Source: Pinus tabuliformis
Taxonomy: Eukaryota; Streptophyta; Pinopsida; Pinales; Pinaceae
Assembly (NCBI GenBank): GCA_031772625.1
Contig: CM062808.1
Location: 475,723,655-475,787,654 of the forward strand
Direction: 5' to 3'
Length of the DNA stretch: 64,000 bases
Made by a program: the position numbers and the translations under genes. The notes below the pieces were generated by a model. That model saw nothing but the letters and a program-made list of their open reading frames with translations, was not told the origin of the DNA and searched no databases. Each line of letters starts with the position of its first letter. Position 1 is the first letter of the stretch. Shown here piece by piece: positions 1 through 11,823 of this stretch.

Positions 1-1749
1 CTAAAGAAGGATGCTACTTATTGCTGGAATGAGGAATAAAACAAAAGTCTCGAGACGCTTAAGGAAAAGATGGCATTAGCTCCCATATTGGTATTTCCGA
101 AATGGGATGTTGAATTTCATGTGCATGTCGATGCATCATGTACCGCATTAGGGGCAGTACTTACTCAACCAAGCGTGGAGGGAATTGACCATCCGATCAC
201 GTTCGCAAGTCGCCGGTTGTCAAAAGCTGAGAAGAATTACTCTACTACTAAGCGAGAGGGATTGGCGATGGTATACGCGCTCCAAAAATACCGTCACTAT
301 TTGCTCGAAGGACATTTTAAGATGTACACTGACCACTCTGCACTCAAGTACCTATTGAATAAGCTTGTGTTGGGGTGCCTAAATGTAGGACCGGATCACC
401 TATCTTAAATTGAGATAGGCAAAGAACCCACAAGTTTAGAGGACGGACTCCCGAATGCGCAGCTGTATGCCGTGCATGTAGCGGATGGCCACTTTGAGGA
501 TATAATGCATTTCTTAACTACAAGAACCGCACCGCAAGGGTATTCAGTCCAGCAGAAGAAGGAATTGATGATCCACGCAGCAGATTTCACTGTGATTGCA
601 GGGCACCTCTACAAGATGGGCAACGACGAAATATTACGCATATATGTACCGGAGTTCGAGCGAGGACAGATCCTGGCTGAAGCACATGAAGGGGTTGCTG
701 GCGGACATTATGCAGGCCACGCCACAGCCTAGAAGATTCTTCATGCCAGATTATGGTGGCCCACTTTGCACCAGGATTCGAAAGCATACTGCCGAGCTTG
801 CGACATATGTCAAAGGACGGGGAAACCATCGCGGAGAGATGAAATGCCGCTCACACCACAGATGACGCTACAGCCATTCGAGAAGTGGGCGATCGACTTC
901 GTAGGACCTATCGAGCCGCGAGGAAAGATAGGTGCGCGTTATATCATCACCGCCACAGAATACTTGACCCGATGGGCAGAGGCACAACCGGTTAAGGATT
1001 GCACAATTGCGACAATTGCGAAGATTTTGTTCGAGAATGTACTAACAAGGTTTGGATGTCCCAAAATTCTCATGAGTGATCAGGGAACACATTTTCTGAA
1101 TGAAACGATCAACGCACTCACCGAGGAATTCCAGATATATCATCAATAGAGTATGCCCTATCACCCGCAAGTGAATGGAACCGTGGAAGCATTCAACAAA
1201 ATCTTGGAGACCGCCTTGACCAAGGTTTGCAATGTGCAACGCAATGACTGGGACTTGCGCATCCCTGTTGTGCTATGGGCTTACCAAACCACATGCAATA
1301 AGTTGGCGGGCCAGACACATTTTCGGTTAGTCTATGGCAAGGAGGTCATTATGCCTATGGAATATATTGTGCCTAGTCTGCGGATCGCGGCAATCACAGG
1401 TTTGGAAAACTGTGGGGCTTTGGAGGAAAGGCTTGTGTAGCTAGAAGAACTGGAGGAGGAATGGTTTTTGGCTGGATTCCATCAGCAAGTACAAAACCAG
1501 CACGAAAAATCATGGCATGATCGCCATATAAAGGTGCGCACTTTCAAGGAGAATGATCTAGTCTTGCTATATGACAGTAAATTCGAGAAATTCCCTGGCA
1601 AACTCCGAACGCATTGGTTGGGACCCTATGTCATCAAGGAAGTTACCGAGGGGGGTGCGGTTCAGCTTGCCAAACTCAATGGAGACCCCTTCCCGAGAAG
1701 AGTGAATGGCAGTTGCCTGAAGCTCTACACGGGCGGGCCGACCGCCTGA

Positions 1750-2824
1750 CTAACCATTCACAGGATAGTCTCACCACTCCAACCAGTTGAAAGAGGGCGC
1801 GGGACGATAAAGCAGTCTGGAGGACAGATGCGCGAGTACTAGGGTATGCGTACATTTTGCCAAACACGAGGGTCGCATTTGCACAAGGATTACGCGGACA
1901 CACGCATAACAGGAACGATGACCGTTAATGTCACTATTCATGACAAGATGTCTGTATTATGGCATGAGGGAGTGGGCGGCGGGCAATTAAGAGAAGGCGT
2001 ACAAGCCAGATATGGAACGAGCTACCACAGAGTTTACACGAGGATGCTAGAATAGGCGGAATCGATGAATTTGAAATTTGAATCACTTATAAATTACCAA
2101 GGGGCATCCACAAGGCGACATATACTACTGGGGAACATATGATGAGTATCGATATGAAGCTGTTCATTATTCCTGCCCATGGAATAAGCTCGCCGGTGGT
2201 GATATGGCCAATGGAGAAGCAGGACTTGCTAGGGGGCATGGTGTTGGCAGCTGCAGTCATCCCACATATTGCAACATTAATAGTAGGGAATGTGCCGGAA
2301 AAGGAGGGACACGAAGCATAATTGATCCGAATGACGTCACCTTGCCCAGGGGCAGGCTAGCGAACTACAACACTACAGCGAAAGGATGGCAAGACAAATA
2401 CCATGGGTCGATACAAAGTTACTAAGTTGTCTTTGCATGACCTTGAGGATTAGGATCTCACGGATAGCAGCAGAGGTCTTGCAAAATTGCAACACAAGCT
2501 GCAGCAGACAGTGCGAAGAGCAAATACGAAGGTTGGAAGTGGCTGCGATGTACCAGGAGGTCCCGTATGCGGCTCACCCATTTGAGCTAACATATTAGGA
2601 GGGGGTGTTCTGTGTTAACCGAGTAGAGCAGAATAAGCATTATCGATGGCAAGCAATGGTAGAAACAACAAAGAAGGAGTTGGACAAAGAATTGAAGGAG
2701 GTAACGAAGGAGCAGCGGAACGACGAGCGTCACTCAAAGGGAGGCGAACCGCAAAACCAAGGCAGTGTGTCTCGATGCGCCAACGAGTGACTCGGGACGA
2801 GTCACGATGATTGTGTTGGGGGAC
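1750..2824 (+). other. 3' non-coding region of the first gypsy element
   Basis: There is no convincing gene between the integrase end and the 3' LTR. Short open frames exist but show no family motif. The stretch ends in a G-rich run just before the LTR start (around 2816-2824), which fits a polypurine tract. Confidence 0.5.
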
Positions 2825-3742
2825 TGTTGGGTAGCGGAGGTCCCGCATAATAGTTTTGGGGCAGAAAGCCTAGAAATTAGGATTAAAATATTGTAAGAAC
2901 TTCGAAGTATGTGGAGCGCGAAATGTAAAAGGTCGAGTCAAAGGGTTGTCCACCCAAGAAATGATATAAAATAATAGGAAGTAAGTCGATCCACGGACTA
3001 TAGGAAGGTATAAATAGAGTGTGGCTCTATGAAAGAAAAGCAGTTCTTTTGGGTATGATATTGAATCTAAAATGTAACGGGTTTTGGAGGAGAATAGTCT
3101 GACAACATCTGTAAGTCCGAGTCGGGGGTTTGGGTAGTGGATAGAGGCTCTGCAGCTGTGTGTGCAGAGGCCTAGGAGAGTCTGCAGCTGTGTACATGGA
3201 CCCCTGCACTTGAGTGTGCAGGATAGATCTGGATGTATTGGTGAAGAAAGTGAATAAAGATAAGTTAATTATGTAATTTATGTGTTAAATTTGAGTTATT
3301 GCGTATCTGGGTTATTGTATGATTGGTATAACTATTTATTCTATGTGCATATGCTTACATGGTTGAATATATGTGAATCTGGATGAACTCTAAGTACGCG
3401 AACTCGTTAAAGTTGTTAAATGTTTGCTTAAAGACCCTGCTAAGTAGATTTGATTTACAACATTCCGTCCAGTAGAATAGATCTATAGGCAGCGCGCTAA
3501 TAGAAGGCGAGAGTCCTCTGGATCTGTGCGAATACAGAGCAGCGCAAAGCTGCAAGTCGGTGTGTGAAACCCCCAAACCACATCTAGACATCCCAAGGGT
3601 GTGGAAACTTGGTTCCAGCACCCTCCCCTACTGCCTCGGGTGAGACCTCAGTCCGTGCTCCACAGGCTATTGCCGAAAGGGCCAGTAGCGGCGGGATTTG
3701 TTTGGCTAAATAATTCTTCCGAACCGGGGTTGGGCCCATACA
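2825..3742 (+). repeat. 3' LTR of the first gypsy element
   Basis: The LTR begins with TGTTGGGTAGCGG right after a G-rich run and appears to end near ...GGGCCCATACA, where pyrophosphatase homology starts. A TATA-like box (TATAAATA) is at 3009-3016, as expected for an LTR promoter. No second copy lies in the window, so the right edge is set by the adjoining homology and may be off by some tens of bases. Confidence 0.6.
3009..3016 (+). promoter_or_regulatory. TATA-like box in LTR
   Basis: TATAAATA inside the 3' LTR of the first gypsy element, about 185 bp from the LTR start. Its position suits an LTR promoter; activity is not shown. Confidence 0.4.
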
Positions 3743-4250
3743 AGCCAACACCAGCTATCATTGTTCACTTCATGGGAGACAATGTTGGTGATTGTGCAGC
3801 TCATGGTGCAGACCTTTTTAAAAGTATTGTTGTTGAGGTAATTAGTGCAATGATACTTGGAGGTACCATGGCTAAGTGATATAAGATTTAAGATCCATCT
3901 GGTTTTATTCTCTTCCCTCTTGTTATAAATTCATCTGATTTAATAGTATCTGCATGCATAATACTTTCCATCAGAGGTACACGTGATTCAAGTCTAAAGT
4001 TTCCTATGGAAGATCCCATGGAAATACTCCAAAAAGGATATTATGTCACTATATTTTTAGCATTTATTGCATTTGTTGGGTGTACATTTTGGCTTCTTTA
4101 CTCTGATCAAGCTCCTACAACATGGTTACACTTTGCACTTTGTGGGCTAGTAGGAATCATAGCAGCCTATCTTTTTTACACAAGCTGGTGGGATCTATGC
4201 CAAATGGTTGGGGCTTTATCGATTTCAAAATCTATGAAGCCCCTTTGATT
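3743..4250 (+). pseudogene. Type II vacuolar-type H+-pyrophosphatase fragment (AVP2-like)
   Basis: The translated frame matches the type II, K+-independent H+-translocating pyrophosphatases of plants, integral membrane proton pumps that hydrolyse pyrophosphate. Recognisable blocks in order are GDNVGDCAAHGADLFKSI, VISAMILGGTMAK, DPSGFILFPLV, LSIRGTRDSSLKFPMEDPM, LQKGYYVTIFLAF and ALCGLVGIIAAYLF. The motif DNVGDCA belongs to the conserved acidic pyrophosphate/Mg binding region of the family. About 165 residues of roughly 770-800 remain, all in one frame, with two stop codons (3877-3879 and 3889-3891). Upstream it is cut by the gypsy LTR; homology fades after about 4200. No intron is visible across the piece, which may be one old exon or a processed copy. 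It is not a working gene. Confidence 0.85.
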
Positions 4251-7200
4251 AAGCCAAACCCATCGTGTTACTGAAAACGAAAGAAAAAAAAAGACCATAA
4301 ACCTGAAGGAAGCCCTATTGACGGTAACGGAACCGTGAAAGGAGTGAAGATTGTAGGACAAACCACCATTCATTACCACCAGTAGGCAAGCATCAACAAT
4401 GGGCATGGGAGTTGGAGTGATGCTCTTGTTCATTCTGGCTGCGCTGCCTTAATTGTCTGGATGCTTGCTTTGGAGTCCCTAATACCAAAGTAGGTGTATT
4501 GCCACTATTTCCTCCTGGCTAATGTGTTTGTAAACCACTTAAGAAAAACAAATGTCACTAATATTACCGAATGAAAACACAGATCCATTAGACACGTTTC
4601 AAACACGTGGTTGCTTGCATTTTTTATTCACGATGATTATTTCTACTGCTTTTTAATTTCAAAATGTCTAGATCAGGTTTTGTCATCAGCATTTTCTTGC
4701 CTAACTCACCACCAAAACATGTTTACATATATTAGCAATTAGATAATAGCTCTGTTACCACAGGTTACTCTGTGGACCCAACTATCTATTCTATTTCTTA
4801 TTTATTGCAGAGGAAGAGGAGTTGGTGGTGTCTTGGTTCCAAGATTTGGATGGATCATTGGATCAATCTTTAGCAGCAATAATTTTGATGTGTTGTCGAG
4901 CTATTTTGATGTTTAAGGAGGGAGAAATGTGCTTTCATTTAAGTTTTATTCGAAGAATCTACATTTTAAAAGTTTGCAATTTGTTTGTCAATTTGTTTTA
5001 ACAAAAAAAAAAGACCTCTCATAGTTGTACAAACAATTCTTTCTATACATAATATCTCTTTGAGTCTTGCAGACAGAGCAACAAACAAGGATACGGCATC
5101 AACATCTACAGGTATTTCTAAAAATTTCTCTGTTGTTTTAATGCATGTATTTTTATTTTCATTTTTTATTATTTTATTTTTTTAAATAAAATTTGTTCAC
5201 TACATTTTCTACATCAATAAAACAAGTAGGGATTTGCTCATTTTTCTAGAAAAGGTATTTATTAATTCAAAGATCAGACTGATTATTTGCATAGTTGTGT
5301 AAACCTAACTGTCCACATAGGATTTTTAGATGCAGGAAATGCACAATTCTGCAGTTGAAAAACAATTTTGCAGAGTTGTATTTAATTCAATGATCTATTT
5401 CGTGACAACGCATTTTAATTAGAAATTCTTAATCATCATGCCATATCATCTACCTACTTCATCATTCACATCAGCAACATGTTTCTATGTCACACTCACG
5501 CTTGACAATTTTCATTGTTTCACAAAAAATTAAAATAAGCATAACTTTCTCATATGACATGGGTATTCAACAATTCAAACGTATTTGGAAAGATCTCGAT
5601 GAGATATACACAATGAGAAATCTTTCATCAGAATTTAAAACAGAAAAAGAATGAAGAAATTTCTGACAAAACATTACAGGTAACCTAAGGCACTATTTTC
5701 AAAACAGGTAAAAATTCATTTGATTTTCTTTCTTGAATTTGTTTTATTAGTACCAATTCTCGGTTTGTTTTGTGTAAATTTCATGAATAGAGAGATTGAT
5801 CACCTATCTCTTTTGATAATCTTACATTTCATTACAGAAAAAGTATTATGTTTTTGCATGTTCCAGGAAGATAAACAGATGAACACAAACAAACAGTGTC
5901 TCTCAAAGACCATATTTCTTAAGGACATAATTAGGGCAACATCAAAGATGAAATATCCAAGCATGAGCACATGATTTTGGATAAATAATGAAAAATCAGA
6001 TCCATCACACCATTTCAAAACCTTTCAGATACCAATCTTACCATCGCATTCCTACTTATTCAGTCAATAAAATCTTCATCTCATTTTCCTTCATAGTCAT
6101 TTTCCTGCCTCTCTTTCACTAACCTCTAACCCAACAATAAAACCATTCAGCTCCCCTACAAAGTTGATTCATTCCATTTTCCTTTTTGTTTTGTTAAATA
6201 AACCTTGATCCACTGCAAAAATTTTCATCCATAGTCCTTCAAAATTATTGTTTTATGCTTGTGTTAGATGATGGAGGATTCATTAAGGCCTCCCTTCTAA
6301 CAAGTCTTGGCCTATCGACATCAGCACATTATCTAGGTTCAAGGCTAGAGTCCTTATTAGTACCTTGAGGCTTGTATGCCTTAATGACAAGTTCTCTCAC
6401 TGACAATCATGGGAATACATTAATGTCCCTTGATCGTTGGATCTTGCAAGTGGCTCGACATCATCTCATCTATTCGCACTTCGCAATATGTACTTAGGTA
6501 CCTTGGCACTCATTGACATTAACGGTGATTTTGCCTCACATTGGTTAACGACATTCATTAATGGCCAATAATCCAATGACTGCTCTTCATGCTCGACATC
6601 AACACATTTATTCGCATGACTAGAATTGTACCATTGGATTTTGTAACACTTGAAGGCTACATCATTTCATCAATTTGCAGCATGAATTAATTTGTAACAG
6701 TAGCAATAAAGATTCCAATCTTGTCATCGGCACAAAAAGAACAAAGAAGCAGATCAAATTCCTTTGTTTACATACTCCATGAGCGAACATCAGCAGCCAC
6801 ACTCTTCAGTATACACTACTCATCCACATTGAAGGTAATTGAAGGTATCATGTCGTTTTCTAATTTTTAGTCATACAATTCCTTAAAAGCTAAAATTGTA
6901 ATTTTGGAAAATTCATCACTCCATTTATACTCCCTTTCTCATATTATCATAAAATGAAAACACCTTTAGTTGGGGGGAAGGGACATCAATTCACATTTAC
7001 ATTTCATACACCATCATACATGTTCATTTCATTCCAACTCACATATTCTTACCAATCAACTATTGTTGCAGTATGATACTGAAAGATAATATGCTTTGCA
7101 AATTATCAATTCATTGATATTTACTATAAGACCTGAAAAGAAAATTCTCAATGTTTTCATGTATTTTGATGCAACAAAAAAAAAAATGTTACACAAGAAC

Positions 7201-7427
7201 CAATACTCAAAAATTTTGGTTGTCACCCAAGAACCAACCATCAAAAATATATTGCAATCAAATTTATTACAATTTGCAAAATCGAATATGATGACACAAA
7301 GTTTGAAGAGAATCCATAATAGTCAAAGCTCATAAAGAAGCAAAGCATTTCAAAAGGATCAACTTATGGATAAATGGATCAATGCAATAGGTACATGAGG
7401 GCATGCAACAACTTCAGTTGGGGGGTA
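4251..7427. other. AT-rich region, no recognised gene
   Basis: No open frame shows a known family. Two short coding-like scraps were seen: about 4280-4480, and an exon-like piece at about 4810-4915 preceded by a TTTATTGCAG acceptor-like sequence. Neither could be identified. Two G-rich runs after TTAGTTGGGGGG-like sequence (about 6967 and 7418) resemble polypurine tracts, so part of this may be the 3' internal region of a degraded LTR element ending at the next feature. Confidence 0.4.
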
Positions 7428-8537
7428 TGTTGAGTCTCAAAATTGTCTTCCATTTTCAACCATATTGCCATCATTTCATGTCCATATTAACCTTCATCTC
7501 ATGACTATTTAGCCCTAAAACCATACATCAAGTAATCATCTTCACAAACATATGGGTTAGAATCCTTATTTTCCAAATTTATTTATTTTCTGCATTATAA
7601 TGAATTAATGATTAAAAACTAGGAAATTAACATAGTTTCATAGTTTCTAGAAGAGTCTTACTTGTCCTCCCAAGCACAAATTCGAATTTCAACTCAAGAG
7701 GAGGACCATATTCCAAGGAGAAAGATCATGGAGATCTTTATGATTCATAGTATTTGTATCTAATATTTAGGGATAAGATGAGACAAGTATGGATCTATTA
7801 GATATTTAAGGGATCTGCATTTATTGAGCAAATAACCCTAACTCATGTATAAATAAGAGGTGCATCCTTCAAAGGAAGCCAATAGTTATCAGTTATTCAT
7901 TAGCATCAGATTTATGATTGTTCATTCAGCGTGAATAATATCATTTTCTCCAACATTATGAGTTATGAGTGTTGTTTGATTCTTAAGGTGTGATAGTTGT
8001 TCATGTGTGCTCATTGAGGAATGGAAGGATCCCCATCAACTGCAATATGCATACAATCGTAACATAGTTTGATTTTTGTTATTTCCTTTATGCAAGTATG
8101 ATTTCATTTCCTAAATTTGATTTGATTGTCATTAAACTGCTTTCTTACTAGTTCTCCTAGTTTTCTTGCTTGACAACTAAATCACTAGTTGTTATTTACT
8201 GCTTTCTCACTAGTTGTTATTTACTACTTTCTAGATTATCATAGTTTGCTTCTTATAAGTTGTTCATAGATTAGTTTATAAGATTTTACAAAGGCCATGG
8301 CATTCATTCATTTCACCCTTAGAATTTAATTCAGTTTTCTTGCATGTGATTTCTTTTGCATTTTTCTTTAGTTATAGTTGTAATATGCATTTCCATTCTA
8401 AACAAACTTTCTACAATAGTTTCATCTGAGGTCCCATATATTTTGGTTTGCTTCTAAGTTTACGAAACCCTCGGGTTGAAAAAATTAAATGACAGGAATT
8501 TAGCATACAATTAAATCACCCTACAGGTATCCAACAT
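7428..8537 (+). repeat. Candidate LTR (unidentified family)
   Basis: The segment starts with TGTTGAGTCTC directly after a polypurine-like GTTGGGGGGTA and could end at ...GTATCCAACA, giving TG...CA ends. A TATA-like box TATAAATAA lies at 7848-7856. No partner copy is in the window. The young Tat-like element inserted only 13 bp beyond the proposed right end, so the end could also lie past that insertion. Confidence 0.4.
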
Positions 8538-8545
8538 CAAGGCAC

Positions 8546-8550
8546 AGGTT
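8546..8550. repeat. Target-site duplication AGGTT (left)
   Basis: AGGTT immediately left of the LTR start; the same five bases follow the right LTR at 24010-24014. Confidence 0.9.
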
Positions 8551-9605
8551 TGTCACACGGAATCTGTCAAGGGTGCGGACACGACTGACCTTCCTAGAAG
8601 TCTAAGACATTCTAATGACAAACAAGACAAAATGGAGTGATCTTTCTCTAAATACACCTTTTACAACATGAAAACTACAAGTGTTTAGGCTTACCTTATT
8701 CCAAAACGCTGTTGTTGAAGTCCGTTCTTGACGATCCGGATGAGCTCCTCCTTCAAGTCAATTCCTGCAACCACAAACAATCAAACAATTACCAAGCACT
8801 TGCATTTCATATAATAAAACATATATTCAACATGCAGACCAAGGAACACATGAAATAACTCATTAACATAAGCTATTGAGAAAAATAAACCAGTTTGTAT
8901 TAATAACGAAACAAAGAAACTCTTACAACCTGGCCTTGGTGTTGTGCAAGTTCCTCCCAGGGTCCATCAAGGGTTTTCCTCTACTTTGACAAAGCTCACC
9001 CTCTCCCAAGTAGAATCAAGTGAAGACAATCTCTCCTCACAAAGGCTCTAATGGAAGACCTAAATCCTGCAGCATTTACCCAAAGAAAATGTATAGCTCC
9101 AACCTCCCCTCCTTCTGGCTCAATGCCTTTATTTATAGTGCTGTAAAGAGGTTATTCAGGTCCACTATCAATGGGATCATCCCCCTCTATGGGTGGGATA
9201 GCTCCCTTATTGATGGGATAGGTTCCCCCTTAATAGAGATACATGAACCAACTGGAGGCGCATCCATTTCATCAAACCGACCTCTAGAATGTTCTAGAAG
9301 TAACCACAAGTAACTTTTTCAAGATAAAACTCGCGCATTTTGCCTTTTACAGAGGGACGCACCTGTCCCTTAACATACAGAGCGTCCATGGACGCATATT
9401 TTGTGAACATGGTCAGCGTCCCCGCAGGTAAGGCTAGAGAGAACCTGCGACCCCAGAGATAAACATGATTTTTACAAGACTTTCTCTCTTCTTTGAGTTT
9501 GAGATGGATAACAGAGGCATGAGACTTGCCTAAGAGGGTAGCATGACTTGTTGATTGGAGCCATACTAACTGTAAGTAGTCAAGGTGACATTTTTTAGTG
9601 TAACA
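8551..9605 (-). repeat. 3' LTR of the Tat-like element
   Basis: 1055 bp, matching 22955-24009 except for one base seen by eye. A minus-strand TATA box (TATAAATAAA) lies at about 9128-9137. A 97-codon plus-strand open frame inside it recurs identically in the other LTR and is not a gene. Confidence 0.95.
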
Positions 9606-9622
9606 GATTGCCCCCTAAAGTG
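9606..9622 (-). other. Polypurine tract
   Basis: Read on the minus strand, CACTTTAGGGGGCAATC lies directly before the 3' LTR, where plus-strand DNA synthesis is primed in LTR retrotransposons. Confidence 0.6.
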
Positions 9623-11490
9623 CGAAGCCTGGAATAGAATAGGGTTTTGTAATTCTAGGAAGGGTGAAGCGCTTTATCATTTCAAGGATTGCCTTGTGGA
9701 TGGCCTGGTTGGAACCTGCAATTTTCAACACAAAATACATGGATAAGATTATATCATCACTGAGGTAGGCATTCCCATACTCAGATTCAAAACTTTAACT
9801 AATGGACTAACTATTCTGATATAGGAATGATCTTGCAGTACATCATTTTTATAGACTTTTGTAGACACAGTATGGACGCAGCCATCTGTTTATGATTAGT
9901 CTACATAGATAATGAATACAAAACTCCTCGCAGCCTGGATGGTAGAAACTAGATCCAGGGTCTTCACTTCTACTTCCCGAATTGGTACGATTCTAGCCAT
10001 GTGATTAAATGATTCGATGTCGAACATGGTAGAAACCACTTGATTACCAGTCAATGATGTAAACTGTTAGCAAGCGTGAGAGAAACCACCAGTAATGTCA
10101 ATGGTCCTCAAAGTACCAAGCACAACCCGTGAAATGTGAATAGATGTTTTGATGTCGAACACTTCACGGAATCCTTTGATCGAAAGTCAATGATGTAAAC
10201 TGACGTCAAAGGCGAGAAACCTGCCATTGATGCATGCAGACTTCAAGGTACTGTCGATTCCTAAGTCATCTTTCTAGATAATGTGTCGATGTCGATAGAA
10301 AGCGACCCGTTGCAGGCAAGCCTGCAACACGAAATCATTGTTCAAGTTGAAGAAATGTTGCTGTAAGGACTGACTCAGGGATGGTCAATGGATGACAAGT
10401 ATTTTGCAGATGAAAGTTTTGCTTGCAGACCTCTTGAACACATAACGACACAACAGATGGTTTGGTGACGAATAACTCAAAGTTGATCCCTGAACCCGGT
10501 TAAAGATTTTCAAAGTGATTTAGTCAACTGTGAGGTAAAAGATTTCCCAACCCAGGTGAATGAAAAGTGTCGTGTTCAAGAGCGGTAATAAAGTTTCTTC
10601 TGAGGCAAAAGGTGACAAATAGGTTCATTCTTCTCTTTTTTCCCCCACCATTTCTGGCAAGTACCTCTTTATTTTTAACAAGCTTGAGGAGGATAACATA
10701 TGCTTGATTATAAGCTCATCCTTCGGACGAGTCCAACCTAGTTTAAATGCGAACCCTAGGAAGGAGTGGTTCGTTCCTGTTTGTAATTGAACAGGTCCTT
10801 TACTGTAAAAGTTTAACGAGCCCAGTATAGGAGAAACTCGGCGTTTTTCATTTTTAGAGAGTCTGAAAAACTTAAGGAAACTCCACGTTGAACTTTTTCG
10901 TATATTTGTGTCCCTCAAGCCCGAAAAAGTATAAAATAATACCTGGGGGAACCGCTTGATCTTTCGACCAAGGAGTACTTTCATAATAGTATCGTTGACC
11001 TGAAAAGTAAAAAGCGATCAAAGACACGTCGTTTTATTTCCTTATCGAGTTTGAAACGACAAAAACCCGGCAATCTTTTCCTGATTTTACGGTCAGAAAA
11101 GAGCTAAAAGGGGACCGTCTTTTAATTCCGTTTTAACGAGTGAAAAAGAAACACTCGGCGATCTTTTCATGTTTTAGGAGTCAGAAAAGGGCTTAAAAGA
11201 TGACTCTGAAATTTTGTTTGTGAAAAATTACAATTTCCCTTGAAATCCCTTCGTCCTGCACAAAAGCGACACATTACTCATACCTGTTTAAAATAGGCAA
11301 AAATACATTTGAAAACATCTTTTCATGGTAAAAAATGAACTAATTCATCCAAAAAACCTATAAAAAGACCTTTTACCATGTCATTTTTACCGTTTCACTG
11401 TTGAGGTTGAAAAAGGAGCTTTTGACAAGAAACTTCCCGTGGTTGCTGCGGAAAATCTGACCGTCGGAATCGAACGCCGCTTCACCGAGG
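9623..11490. other. 3' region of the Tat-like element, no recognised gene
   Basis: No family motif was seen. An imperfect direct repeat lies at about 10010-10220: the phrase GATGTCGAACA...TCAATGATGTAAACTG occurs twice. A 119-codon minus-strand frame (10625-10984) has no recognisable domain and sits in the 3' flank of the PMD gene's upstream region; I treat it as chance or as untranslated sequence. Confidence 0.4.
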
Positions 11491-11577
11491 TATTTTACAC
11501 ATCCCACTCTTCATTTTTATCCGTTTAGTTTTTTGTTTTTGGTCTCTGTTTCATTTTTTGGGGGGGTTTTGGGTTCA

Positions 11578-11750
11578 AAATGCGCCCCTCGGCGGACGCA
11601 GGTGCCCTTCGGGTGGGCCGCGTCCCCCGACTTTTTCTCACACGGGAAAAAGGTCTGGGGACGCAGTCCGCCTTCAGGCGAGCTGCGTCCGGACGCCCTG
11701 TGCTAAAAAGCCGGGGTGCGTCTTCCGCAAAGGGCGCATTTCAAAACCCT
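11578..11750. promoter_or_regulatory. GC-rich segment with repeated GGACGC/GCGTCC motifs
   Basis: A GC-rich island in otherwise AT-rich DNA, with several GGACGC, GACGCAG and GCGTCC words, 75-250 bp upstream of the PMD gene's ATG. Related words occur in both LTRs (about 9355-9430 and 23759-23835) and in the leader near 22690-22790. A promoter, 5' UTR or packaging role is possible; only the sequence pattern is seen. Confidence 0.35.
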
Positions 11751-11823
11751 AACTCTCTCAAAAAACCACCAAATTTTCTCAAATTAATTTCTAATTGACT
11801 CTTTTGATGTGCAGGGCCAAAAC

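Larger units (their letters stand above)
1..3742 (+). mobile_element. Ty3/gypsy LTR retrotransposon, 3' part (old, broken)
   Basis: This is the downstream part of a Ty3/gypsy element; the window begins inside pol. A reverse-transcriptase-linked RNase H lies at about 70-390 (motifs HVDASCTALGAVL and YTDHSALKYLL). Integrase follows at about 640-1745, with the zinc-finger half (CRACDICQ), the catalytic core ([28 protein letters not shown]) and a C-terminal GPYVIKEV segment. RNase H before integrase gives the Ty3/gypsy order. A non-coding stretch of about 1.1 kb and a 3' LTR close the element. It is broken, with several interruptions in pol. Its 3' end abuts an H+-pyrophosphatase relic, so it probably inserted there. 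The lineage is not certain; an Athila/Tat-type chromovirus-free group is possible from the long 3' non-coding region. Confidence 0.85.

Noticed and set aside
3601-4250. Functional H+-pyrophosphatase gene
   Set aside because: Only about a fifth of the protein is present, it carries stop codons, and its 5' side is replaced by an LTR.
9020-9313. 97-codon open frame repeated identically at 23424-23717
   Set aside because: Both copies lie at the same place in the two LTRs of the young Tat-like element, on the strand opposite its transcription; identity reflects LTR identity, not protein conservation.
10625-10984. 119-codon minus-strand frame in the 3' region of the Tat-like element
   Set aside because: No domain, no clear codon signature, and AT-rich biased composition; kept only as a note.
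11558-11798. Two overlapping GC-rich plus-strand frames upstream of the PMD gene
   Set aside because: Their openness follows from GC richness; translations are low-complexity and match nothing. More likely a 5' UTR or promoter region.
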